Part shown: positions 24,696 through 32,277 of the stretch, one piece after another
How the letters are laid out: every line of letters begins with the position of its first letter
How positions within the stretch are numbered: position 1 is the stretch's first letter
Origin: Kitasatospora sp. MAP5-34
GTDB lineage: Bacteria; Actinomycetota; Actinomycetes; Streptomycetales; Streptomycetaceae
DNA length: 64,000 bases
Direction of reading: 5' to 3'
Assembly (NCBI RefSeq): GCF_029894335.1
Contig: NZ_JARXZC010000004.1
Span: forward strand, 1 to 64,000
Notes under the pieces: model-generated
Database searches by the model: none
What the model was told of the DNA's origin: nothing
Seen by the model: only the letters and a program-made list of their open reading frames with translations
Made by a program: the position numbers and the translations under genes

Positions 24696-27239
24696 TTGAA
24701 CAGCATCCCGGCGCGGAGTGTGCCGAGTGGCAGCGGCCATGCCGCCGTACCCGGACAACCGGGCCCGGCGCCTGGCCGGGCGGCGGATCGTGATGCCCCG
24801 GCCGGCTGGGGGCACGGACAGGTGGGCTCCATCTACGACTACATCCGGGTCGCCACCTTCGCGATCGGTCCGGACGGGCTGATCAGCCAGTGGAGCAGCC
24901 GGGCCGCCGAGTTCTTCGGGGTCCCGGCCGACGAGGCGGTCGGGGCGGACCCGGTCACCGCCTTCGTGCCGCGCGAGCTCTGGCAGCGCGGCCGGGCCCG
25001 GCTGGACCGCATCCTGTCCGGCGAGGAGTGGGTCGGCACCGCCCCCTACCGGGACGCCGACGGTGGGGAGGGCCTCGCCGAGGTCTACCTGATGCCCGAC
25101 AGCGGCACCCCCGGCGCCACCTGCCTCGCCGTCGACCTGGGCAGGCTCCGCCGGATCGAGACCGACCTCGCGGCCTCCGAGGCCGTCTTCGGGCAGACCC
25201 CGACCGGCTTCTTCCTCTTCGGCCTCGACCTGCGCCTGCAACGCGTCAACGACGCCTTCGCGGCCGGCCTCGGGCTCCCGCACGCGGAGCTGGAGGGGCT
25301 CACCCCGTACGACCTGTTCCTGCCCGGCGAGGCGGACCGGCTGATGGTCGCGCTGCGCAAGGTGCTGGCCGGCGGCGAGCCGATGCTCGACCTGCGCTTC
25401 ACGGGTGCGGTGCCGCGCACCGCGAGCCCCGCCGTCACCGCGCAGGTCCGCGACGGCGTCCGTAGCTGGGCCATCTCGCTCTACCGCCTGAACAGCTCCG
25501 CCGGTCTCCCGATGGGCATCGCCGGGCAGGTCCTGGACGTCACCAGCCGGCACGTCGCCGAGCGTGAGGCGGCGGGCGTCCGGCGCAGCCTGGCCCTGCT
25601 CAACGAGGCCAGCACGCACATCGGTTCCACCCTCGACCTGGAGACCACCGCGAAGGAGCTGCTCGACGTCATCGTCCCGCAGTTCTGCGACCTCGCGACC
25701 GTCGACCTGTACACCGCGCTGCTCAGCGGTGACTCCGGCCCGATCGCCGTCCGCCCGGGCCTCTCCGACGGCTGCGGCGAACTGCGCCGGGTCGCCGTCT
25801 CCAGCGTGGTCGGCGGGGCGTCGAGCGTGTTCGGCGCCGAGGGTTCCGTCCCGGTCGCCGAGGCCGGCGGCACGCTCTGTTACCCCCGCCGCTCGCCGCA
25901 CGCCCGCGCGCTGCGCACCGGCCGCAGCGTCGTCCCGCAGCCCGGGCCCGACCCGCTGCTGCGTTCCACCCTGGTCGTCCCGCTGGTCGCCCGCGAGCAG
26001 GTGCTCGGCCTGGTGCAGCTCTCCCGGGCGATCGGCAGCGAGCCGTTCGACGCCCGGGACGTGGCGATCGCCGAGGAGCTGGTCGCCCGCGCGGCCGTCT
26101 GCGTCGACAACGCCCGGCTCTACCGCCGCGAGCACGAACGCGCCCTGATCCTCCAGCGCAGCCTGCTCCCCCCTGGCAACCCGGCTGCCACCGGCCTGGA
26201 GATCGCCCGCCGCTACCTGCCGAGCAACAACAACACCGAGGTCGGCGGCGACTGGTTCGACGTCATCCCGCTGCCCGGCAGCCGTACCGCGCTGGTGATC
26301 GGCGACGTGATGGGCCGGGGCCTGCGCGCGGCGGTCGCGATGGGCCAGCTCCGTACGGCGGTCCGCACCCTCGCCATGCTCGAACTCGACCCGGCCGAGG
26401 TGCTCACCGCGCTGGACGAGATCGCCCGGGGCCTGGGCGGCGACACCGGCGCGCCCGGCGCCGACTCCACCGAGCTGTACCTCGCGACCTGCGTGTACGC
26501 CGTCTACGACGCCGTCACCCAGCGCTGCGTCTTCGCCAACGCGGGCCACCTCCCGCCCGTGCTGCTCAGCCCGGGCGAGCCGGCCCGGATGCTCGACGTC
26601 CCGCCGGGCCTGCCGCTCGGTGTGGGCGGCGAGCCGTTCGAGGAGGTCGAGGTCACCCTCCCGGACGACGCCGTGCTCGGCCTCTACACCGACGGTCTGG
26701 TGGAGTCCCGCAAGCACCAGCTGGACGAGGGCCTGCGGGCCTTCCGGACGGCCCTGTCGAACGGCTCGAAGCAGCTGGAGCAGCTCTGCGACGAGGTCCT
26801 CCACGAGCTGATCCCGCACCACGGCGAGGACGACATCGCCCTGCTGATGGCCAAGGTGCAGCCCCTCCCCGAGGACTCGGTGGGGGACTGGCGGCTCCCG
26901 TCCGAGCCCACCTCCGTCTCCAAGGCCCGCGAACTCGCCTGCAGTTGGCTGCTGGTCCGGGGCCTGGACGAACTGGTCGACACCACCGAGCTACTGGTCA
27001 GCGAGCTGGTGACGAACGCCCTGCGGCACGGCCGGGGCGAGATCCGGCTGCGCCTGCTGCGCGACCGTACGGTGATGTGCGAGGTCTGGGACGACGGCTA
27101 CGCGCAGCCCCGGCAGCGCCGGGCCCAGGAGACCGACGAGGGCGGGCGCGGGCTGCAGCTGGTCAGCCTGCTGGCCGAACGCTGGGGCAGCCGCCGGACG
27201 CCGAACGGAAAGATCGTCTGGTTCGAGCTGACTCTCTGA
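24696..27239 (+). CDS. PAS-PAS-GAF-PP2C phosphatase with C-terminal HATPase domain (paralogue)
   Basis: This 847-residue protein has the same domain order as its upstream neighbour: PAS (YDYIRVATFAIGPDGLISQWSSRAAEFFG, near residue 46), a second PAS (FGQTPTGFFLFGLDLRLQRVNDAF, near 165), GAF, PP2C/SpoIIE (NTEVGGDWFDVIPLPGSRTALVIGDVMGRGLRAA, near 515) and HATPase (TTELLVSELVTNALRHG near 763; EGGRGLQLV). It lacks the long disordered N-terminus. The TTG at 24696 was chosen for GGAGGGG about 10 nt upstream. The cognate anti-sigma antagonist is not encoded nearby. A strong hairpin follows. Confidence 0.93.
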   Translation: MNSIPARSVPSGSGHAAVPGQPGPAPGRAADRDAPAGWGHGQVGSIYDYIRVATFAIGPDGLISQWSSRAAEFFGVPADEAVGADPVTAFVPRELWQRGRARLDRILSGEEWVGTAPYRDADGGEGLAEVYLMPDSGTPGATCLAVDLGRLRRIETDLAASEAVFGQTPTGFFLFGLDLRLQRVNDAFAAGLGLPHAELEGLTPYDLFLPGEADRLMVALRKVLAGGEPMLDLRFTGAVPRTASPAVTAQVRDGVRSWAISLYRLNSSAGLPMGIAGQVLDVTSRHVAEREAAGVRRSLALLNEASTHIGSTLDLETTAKELLDVIVPQFCDLATVDLYTALLSGDSGPIAVRPGLSDGCGELRRVAVSSVVGGASSVFGAEGSVPVAEAGGTLCYPRRSPHARALRTGRSVVPQPGPDPLLRSTLVVPLVAREQVLGLVQLSRAIGSEPFDARDVAIAEELVARAAVCVDNARLYRREHERALILQRSLLPPGNPAATGLEIARRYLPSNNNTEVGGDWFDVIPLPGSRTALVIGDVMGRGLRAAVAMGQLRTAVRTLAMLELDPAEVLTALDEIARGLGGDTGAPGADSTELYLATCVYAVYDAVTQRCVFANAGHLPPVLLSPGEPARMLDVPPGLPLGVGGEPFEEVEVTLPDDAVLGLYTDGLVESRKHQLDEGLRAFRTALSNGSKQLEQLCDEVLHELIPHHGEDDIALLMAKVQPLPEDSVGDWRLPSEPTSVSKARELACSWLLVRGLDELVDTTELLVSELVTNALRHGRGEIRLRLLRDRTVMCEVWDDGYAQPRQRRAQETDEGGRGLQLVSLLAERWGSRRTPNGKIVWFELTL

Positions 27240-27263
27240 GGCACCGAGGCTCGGGCAATGAAA

Positions 27264-27293
27264 GGGCGGGCCGACGACAGCGTCGGCCCGCCC
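27264..27293. terminator. Bidirectional hairpin between convergent genes
   Basis: Perfect 13-bp arms GGGCGGGCCGACG (27264-27276) and complement (27281-27293) with a 4-nt loop lie between the PP2C gene and the minus-strand secreted-protein gene. Confidence 0.9.
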
Positions 27294-27294
27294 G

Positions 27295-27324
27295 AAGTGA
27301 CGTCAGGTCAAGTGACGTCAGGTC
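27295..27324. repeat. Tandem 15-bp repeat overlapping a stop codon
   Basis: AAGTGACGTCAGGTC occurs twice back to back (27295-27309, 27310-27324). The second copy overlaps the stop codon of the minus-strand gene at 27323. Confidence 0.85.
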
Positions 27325-29269
27325 AGTAGAGCTTGACCGACGCGTCGTCGATCAGGAACGCGGTGTTGCCGGTGGTGGAGTGCGAGACCAGCTTGATCCC
27401 GACGGTGGAGCCGAACTCGGCCGCCACGTACGGGGTCAGGTCGAGGCTGATCTGCTGGTAGCCGTTGGTGGCGTCCAGGTTCGACCAGGTCTTCACGGTC
27501 GCGATCTGGTTGCCGGAGTACTGGTCGTACAGCTCCAGCGAGAGGGTGTCGGCGGCGCTGGTCCTCGGCGCGGTGCCGGTGATGTTCAGCCAGAAGGAGA
27601 AGAACTCCTTGCTGTAGCCCGGCGTGGTCTCCACCCACTGGGTGATGGAGTCGTCGGTGGTGGTGTTCTGCCCGAGCCAGGCGTACGAGTTCCCGCTGTG
27701 CGGCTCGTGCGCGCTCGACGGGGTGATGATGTTGTAGCCCGAGGCGTTCCAGGCACCGTGGTCCGAGGTGCCGTTCTCGAAGCCGGGGTCGGTGAGCTGC
27801 TCGATCGGGGCGCAGCCCATCTGGCCGCCGGCCCAGAAGCCGTACCAGAAGGTCTGGCTCTGGCTGTTGCCCTTGTCGTCCGAGGCGGTCACGGTGACGC
27901 CCTGCCAGCCGGAGACGTTGGTGCTGCCGGTGATGTGCCCGGTGGCCGGGTTGATGGTCAGACCGGCCGGCAGGCCCTTGGCGCTGTACGTGATGGCGCG
28001 TGAGGCACTGTCCGAGGCGAGGATCGCGTTGTCGATCGGTCGGCCCAGCGGGGCGGACTGGTCGCAGGGCTTGGTCAGCAGCAGCGGCTGGTTGGTGAAG
28101 ACCGGGTCGTCACCGACACAGGCGTGGTCGTAGTTGGACCACATCGTCTGCACCGGGAAGGTGCCGGTGGAGAGTTGGAGGTCGAACAGCCCGCCGTTGG
28201 AACCCTTCGGGATCCAGGCGCACTTGTCGCCGACCTCCTGCCCGGTGGCGTCCGTCCAGGCGCCGCTGGGGTTCTGGTCGGTGATGGTCTCGGCGTACTC
28301 GTGCCCGCCGATGATCCCGTAGCCGTCGAGCCGGCCGCGCGCGGTGTTCTCACCGAACCAGTTGGTGCCGCAGTACTTGTTGTCCGTCTGGTACGGCATC
28401 AGCGTGTACGCCAGCGTGCCGTACGAGCTGCGCTCGAAGGTGTGCCAGGCGCAGTAGCCGAGCTCCTGCCACTTGTCGGCGTCGGTGCCCTTCGGGGTGT
28501 TGATGATGTACTGGACGTTGCGGTTCTGGTTCGGGTCGGAGTTCCCGAAGTGCTTCGCGGCGGCGAGGGCCTCGGCCGCGATCTGCGGCTCGGTGGCGGC
28601 GGCCGGAGCGGCGGCGGAGTTGTCCAGCCAGACACCCGCGAGGGTCTGTCCGGCGACCGGCATGCCGACGTGGTTGGCACCGGCCGGGCAGCGGCTTGAG
28701 CCGTTCGAAAGCCCCTCGCAGTACTGGCTCATGACCTTGGACCAGGTGTCGGTGCTGCTGCCCAGGCCCTTGAAGAAGTCCTGCTGGTACGGGGCCGCGC
28801 TGTCCGGGTCACCGGAGAGCGTGGCGTCGCCGCTGGCCGGGTCGGTGCCCTGGGTGCCCCACTGGGTTCCCCAGTAGATCAGGTAGACCTTGGGCTGACC
28901 GGTGGTGACACCGATCGAGTCCTGACCACCCCGGTAGGTCATCTGCAGGTCGTAGTTGTTGTTGGGGCGTACGACACCGGTGGATGCTGCGGCCGCCGCG
29001 GCCTTCTGCTCGCTGAAGGTCTTCGAGTTGGGCATCACGTGCGGGCGGGTGGCCAGGGTCTGCACCCAGGTGCCGTTGACGTTCTTCCAGCCCTCGGAGG
29101 CGGGGTGCGGGTTGGTCGGCAGCTGGTGCGGGGCCGAGACCGGGTGGTGCACGGGGGTGGGGGCGGATGCGTAGGCGGCGCCGGAGATCCCGCTCGCGGC
29201 GAGGCCCAGGGCGAGCGCGGCGACGGTGAGGCGTCGGGCCGCGCGGTGTGGTGCGGAGGCAGCGGACAC
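27323..29269 (-). CDS. Secreted protein with HExxE motif, putative Ig-like and C-terminal carbohydrate-binding-like domains
   Basis: This 648-residue exported protein has a signal peptide (residues 1-32, RRLTVAALALGLAASGISGAAYASA). The central domain resembles the EXORDIUM/phosphate-induced type: KVYLIYWGTQWG, then YGIIGGHEYAETITDQNPSGAW with HExxE, then GQEVGDKCAW. The HExxE and downstream Glu could bind a metal, so protease activity is possible but unproven. After it come a putative Ig-like module (LPAGLTINPATGHITGS) and a C-terminal beta-sandwich (DPGFENGTSDHGAW..., LIDDASVKLY). The GTG at 29269 is followed directly by the signal peptide. Confidence 0.85.
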   Translation of the reverse strand: MSAASAPHRAARRLTVAALALGLAASGISGAAYASAPTPVHHPVSAPHQLPTNPHPASEGWKNVNGTWVQTLATRPHVMPNSKTFSEQKAAAAAASTGVVRPNNNYDLQMTYRGGQDSIGVTTGQPKVYLIYWGTQWGTQGTDPASGDATLSGDPDSAAPYQQDFFKGLGSSTDTWSKVMSQYCEGLSNGSSRCPAGANHVGMPVAGQTLAGVWLDNSAAAPAAATEPQIAAEALAAAKHFGNSDPNQNRNVQYIINTPKGTDADKWQELGYCAWHTFERSSYGTLAYTLMPYQTDNKYCGTNWFGENTARGRLDGYGIIGGHEYAETITDQNPSGAWTDATGQEVGDKCAWIPKGSNGGLFDLQLSTGTFPVQTMWSNYDHACVGDDPVFTNQPLLLTKPCDQSAPLGRPIDNAILASDSASRAITYSAKGLPAGLTINPATGHITGSTNVSGWQGVTVTASDDKGNSQSQTFWYGFWAGGQMGCAPIEQLTDPGFENGTSDHGAWNASGYNIITPSSAHEPHSGNSYAWLGQNTTTDDSITQWVETTPGYSKEFFSFWLNITGTAPRTSAADTLSLELYDQYSGNQIATVKTWSNLDATNGYQQISLDLTPYVAAEFGSTVGIKLVSHSTTGNTAFLIDDASVKLY

Positions 29270-29618
29270 GAAGGTCCCTCTCTGCGTGGGGAGATGTGGT
29301 GGGGGAGAAGAGTCGTGCAGTGTGAAATAACACATGTCACGTGTCATCCACGTCAAGGGGTCTGCGTATGGCAAAAGATTCGGCCGGTGCGCCAAGCGGG
29401 TGCTCCGGTGCGCGACTCCGCCGTGTCGCAGGCCCTCCACCGGCCCCGATGGCCTTCAGTGGTCAACTACCCCGATCTTCCAGTCAGCTGACGAACCAAC
29501 CGAAGAACCTGCTGACAAGTCAACTCGCGGATCAGCTGACGAACCCACTCGCGAGCCGGCTGACGACCTGACCGAGCACCTGACTCACGAATCAACTGAC
29601 GAACCGACGGAGGAGCGC
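29270..29618. other. Leader region with degenerate direct repeats upstream of the orphan binding protein
   Basis: Between the divergent secreted-protein and binding-protein genes, CAGCTGACGAACC occurs at 29485 and 29533, with CAACTGACGAACC at 29593, inside longer degenerate units. The frame is open and would read as S(A/T)DEPT(E/R)E repeats joined to the binding-protein signal peptide, but the lipoprotein start at 29619 argues that it is untranslated leader. Confidence 0.6.
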
Positions 29619-31364
29619 ATGCGCGCCAACCAGCTCACCGCCGCAGCCGTCGCCCTGCTGCTGGCCGGCTGCTCGGGCCACCCGGCGGCCACCGTTGCCC
29701 AGGGTGCCGACGTGACCGCCGCCGACCGGGCCCAGGTCGGCGAGGGCGGCACGCTGCGCTGGGCCGTGGACGCCGTACCCGCCACGCTCAACGTCTTCCA
29801 GTCGGCCGCCACCCCGGACTCCGCGCTGCTCGCGCACGCCCTGCTGCCCAGCCTGTTCCGGCTCGACCAGCACGCCCGTCCGGCCGCCGACCCGGACTAC
29901 CTGACCGCCGCCGCGTCCACCCCGGCCGGTCAGTCCCCGCAGACCGTCACCTACCGGCTCAACCCCAAGGCGGTCTGGAGTGACGGCACCCCGCTCTCGG
30001 CCGCCGACTTCACCGCCCAGTGGCACGCCCTGTCCGGTACGGACCCGGCCTACCAGGGCGAGCAACCCGCCGGGTACGCGGCGATCGCCGCCGTGGCCCA
30101 GGGCGCGGACGCCCACGAGGTCAAGGTCACCTTCAAGCAGCCCTACGCGCCCTGGCGCGCGCTGTTCAGCCCGCTCTACCCCGCCGCCGCGACCGGCACC
30201 CCCGCCGCCTTCAACCAGCCGCTCGCCGCCGCCTTCCGGACCTCGGGCGGCCCGTTCGCCGTCGGCGCGTACGACAGCCCCGGCGGGAGGGTCTCGCTGG
30301 TCCGCAACCCCGCCTGGTGGGGTGACGCGCCGAAGGCCCAGGCGATCGACTTCCTGGCCACCCCCGCCGCGAACCGCCTGGACGCCCTGGACCAGGGCAA
30401 GCTGGACGTCGCCGCCCTCGCGGACGCCGTCGACCACGCCGCCCCCGGGGGAGTGGCCGCCGCCGCGCCGCCGGACGCCGCCGCCATGGTCCAGGCCTCG
30501 GTCCAGGCCCTCCGGCGCGCCGAGTCGCTGCCCGGGCTGGCCCTGCACCGCGCCCCGGCGCCCGCCTTCACCCAGCTCACCCTGAACGCGACCAGGGGCC
30601 CGCTCGCCGACCTGAACGTCCGCCGCGCGGTGGCCAGGGCGGTCGACCGGCAGAAGACCGCTGCCGCCGCCCTCGGCCCGCTCGGGCTGACGGCCGTGCC
30701 ACTCGGCAACCACCTGCTGATGGCGGACCAGGACGGCTACCAGGACAACAGCCGCTCCGCCGGGGACACGACCGCCGCCCAGCTGCTGGACCAGGCGGGC
30801 TGGAAGAGCAACCCCGCAGGCGCCGCCTCGGCCCGGACCAAGGACGGCAAGGACCTCACCCTCGGCCTGCTCATCCCGGACGGCTCCGCCACCGCCCGCC
30901 GCACCGCCGACACCCTGACCGCCCAACTGGCGGAGGCCGGCATCACCGTCCACCCGCAGCCCGTCCCGGCCGCCGCCTTCGTCAAGGACCACCTGGCCAC
31001 CGGCGACTACGACCTGGCCCTGTTCTCCTGGCCGGTGACCGCCTATCCGGCGAGCGACGAACGCGCCTACTACGCCAAGCCCGAGCCCGGCCCGGACGGC
31101 ATCCCGGTGATCGGCCGCAACTACGCCCGCACCGGCACCGAGGAGATCGACCACCTCTTCGACCAGGCCACCGCCGAACTCGACCCCACCGCCCAGCGCG
31201 CCCTCCTCCAGCAGGCCGACGCCCGCATCTGGCAGCTCGCCCACTCCGTCCCGCTCTTCCAACGCCCCGACCTGGTCGCCGTCCGCACCACCGTGGCAGG
31301 CGCCGGCGCGTACGGATTCACCGCCCCGCGCTTCCAGGACCTGGGCTTCCGAAAAGGGGCTTGA
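29619..31364 (+). CDS. Orphan family 5 (peptide) extracellular solute-binding lipoprotein
   Basis: This 581-residue lipoprotein has a signal peptide with lipobox LLLAGC (Cys17). The fold is that of OppA/DppA-type binding proteins: GGTLRWAVDAVPATLNVF, LNPKAVWSDGTPLSAADFTAQW, GPFAVGAYDSPGGRVSLVRNPAWWG, ATRGPLADLNVRRAVARAVDR. The ATG at 29619 follows GGAGGAG. No permease or ATPase is adjacent, so it must borrow a transporter (three are encoded within 25 kb) or act as a sensor. It is followed by the Uma2 gene 87 nt downstream. Confidence 0.9.
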   Translation: MRANQLTAAAVALLLAGCSGHPAATVAQGADVTAADRAQVGEGGTLRWAVDAVPATLNVFQSAATPDSALLAHALLPSLFRLDQHARPAADPDYLTAAASTPAGQSPQTVTYRLNPKAVWSDGTPLSAADFTAQWHALSGTDPAYQGEQPAGYAAIAAVAQGADAHEVKVTFKQPYAPWRALFSPLYPAAATGTPAAFNQPLAAAFRTSGGPFAVGAYDSPGGRVSLVRNPAWWGDAPKAQAIDFLATPAANRLDALDQGKLDVAALADAVDHAAPGGVAAAAPPDAAAMVQASVQALRRAESLPGLALHRAPAPAFTQLTLNATRGPLADLNVRRAVARAVDRQKTAAAALGPLGLTAVPLGNHLLMADQDGYQDNSRSAGDTTAAQLLDQAGWKSNPAGAASARTKDGKDLTLGLLIPDGSATARRTADTLTAQLAEAGITVHPQPVPAAAFVKDHLATGDYDLALFSWPVTAYPASDERAYYAKPEPGPDGIPVIGRNYARTGTEEIDHLFDQATAELDPTAQRALLQQADARIWQLAHSVPLFQRPDLVAVRTTVAGAGAYGFTAPRFQDLGFRKGA

Positions 31365-31451
31365 GCCAATCCACCCGAAAGGTTGAACCCAGCCGGAAGC
31401 CGTAGCGCTACGCTGAGTCGCAGGGCCACACTTCCGCCCATGGGAGCAACG

Positions 31452-32030
31452 ATGACGCTTGAACCTGTGCCGGACTGGCTCATCCCACCGGACGCCGGCT
31501 TCACCGCCGAGGACCTCGACCGACTCCCCGACCTGCCCCCGCACACGGAGCTGATCGACGGGAGCCTGGTGCTCGTGAGCCCTCAGCGGGACTTTCATGG
31601 CCTGGCCATGTACTTGCTGGAATACGGACTGCGCGCGGCAGCGCCGACCTACTTGCGCGTCCGTCGCGAGATGACGGTCACCCTCGGTCCTCGCCAGCGC
31701 CCAGAACCGGACCTCATGGTGCTACAGGCGTCCGCCATCACCGGGCCGAACGTCACCGGCTACCAGCCCGCCGACGTCCTGCTCGCCGTAGAGGTACTGT
31801 CCCCGGACTCCGAGGTGCGTGACCGGAAGCGCAAGCCGGAGCTCTACGCGGAAGCCGGCATCCCGCACTTCTGGCTGGTCGAGCAGGAGGACGGCCACCC
31901 GGTCGTGCACGCCTACGAGCTGGACGTCGTCACTGGCAAGTACGTCGCCGTCGGCGTTCACCGTGACCGGCTGAAGCTCGCCCGTCCCTTCGCGATGGAC
32001 ATCGACCTCACCGCCATCGACCGGCTCTGA
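31452..32030 (+). CDS. Uma2-family (DUF820) PD-(D/E)XK endonuclease-like protein
   Basis: This 192-residue protein has Uma2 features: LPDLPPHTELIDGSLVLVSPQRDFHG, the active-site-like RPEPDLMVL (Asp), LLAVEVLSPDSEVRDRKRKPELYAEAGIPHFWLVE (Glu, Lys) and a C-terminal barrel. The PD-(D/E)XK catalytic set appears intact. Biological substrates of Uma2 proteins are poorly known, although they are very abundant in streptomycetes. The ATG at 31452 has GGGAG 5 nt upstream. Confidence 0.9.
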   Translation: MTLEPVPDWLIPPDAGFTAEDLDRLPDLPPHTELIDGSLVLVSPQRDFHGLAMYLLEYGLRAAAPTYLRVRREMTVTLGPRQRPEPDLMVLQASAITGPNVTGYQPADVLLAVEVLSPDSEVRDRKRKPELYAEAGIPHFWLVEQEDGHPVVHAYELDVVTGKYVAVGVHRDRLKLARPFAMDIDLTAIDRL

Positions 32031-32082
32031 ACCCTCCCCGGCACCCGGCAGTGGCGGTGGCCGGAATGTGATCTTGGACGCT

Positions 32083-32097
32083 GTCCGGCGTCCGGAC
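32083..32097. promoter_or_regulatory. GTCCGR-N3-YCGGAC palindrome upstream of typA
   Basis: GTCCGGCGTCCGGAC, a 6-3-6 palindrome, lies 181 nt before typA. The same pattern recurs at 34364-34378 and 53046-53060. It is a proposed operator. Confidence 0.5.
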
Positions 32098-32277
32098 CGG
32101 CCCGTTTCTGCTCCTTTGGGATGTTCCACGTACCATAGGAGTAAGCCGTGGCATGTCGTGCCCGGCGGGTGGACCGGTAGTAGCAGGCGGAACGGGCGGC
32201 GGCGATCAGTACTGATCGCCGGTCGGCGTCACGCAGCCGGGCGCCGTAACCCACGATTCCGGGAGAATCCGCTCAGC

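Noticed and set aside
23538..26822. 1094-residue open frame on the minus strand
   Set aside because: It lies antisense to both PP2C regulators. Long stop-free antisense frames are expected in GC-rich coding DNA, and the protein is Arg/Gly/Ala-biased without domains.
29334..29618. N-terminal extension of the orphan binding protein including DEPT repeats
   Set aside because: The lipoprotein signal peptide with a good ribosome binding site starts at 29619, and a 95-residue extension would block lipidation.
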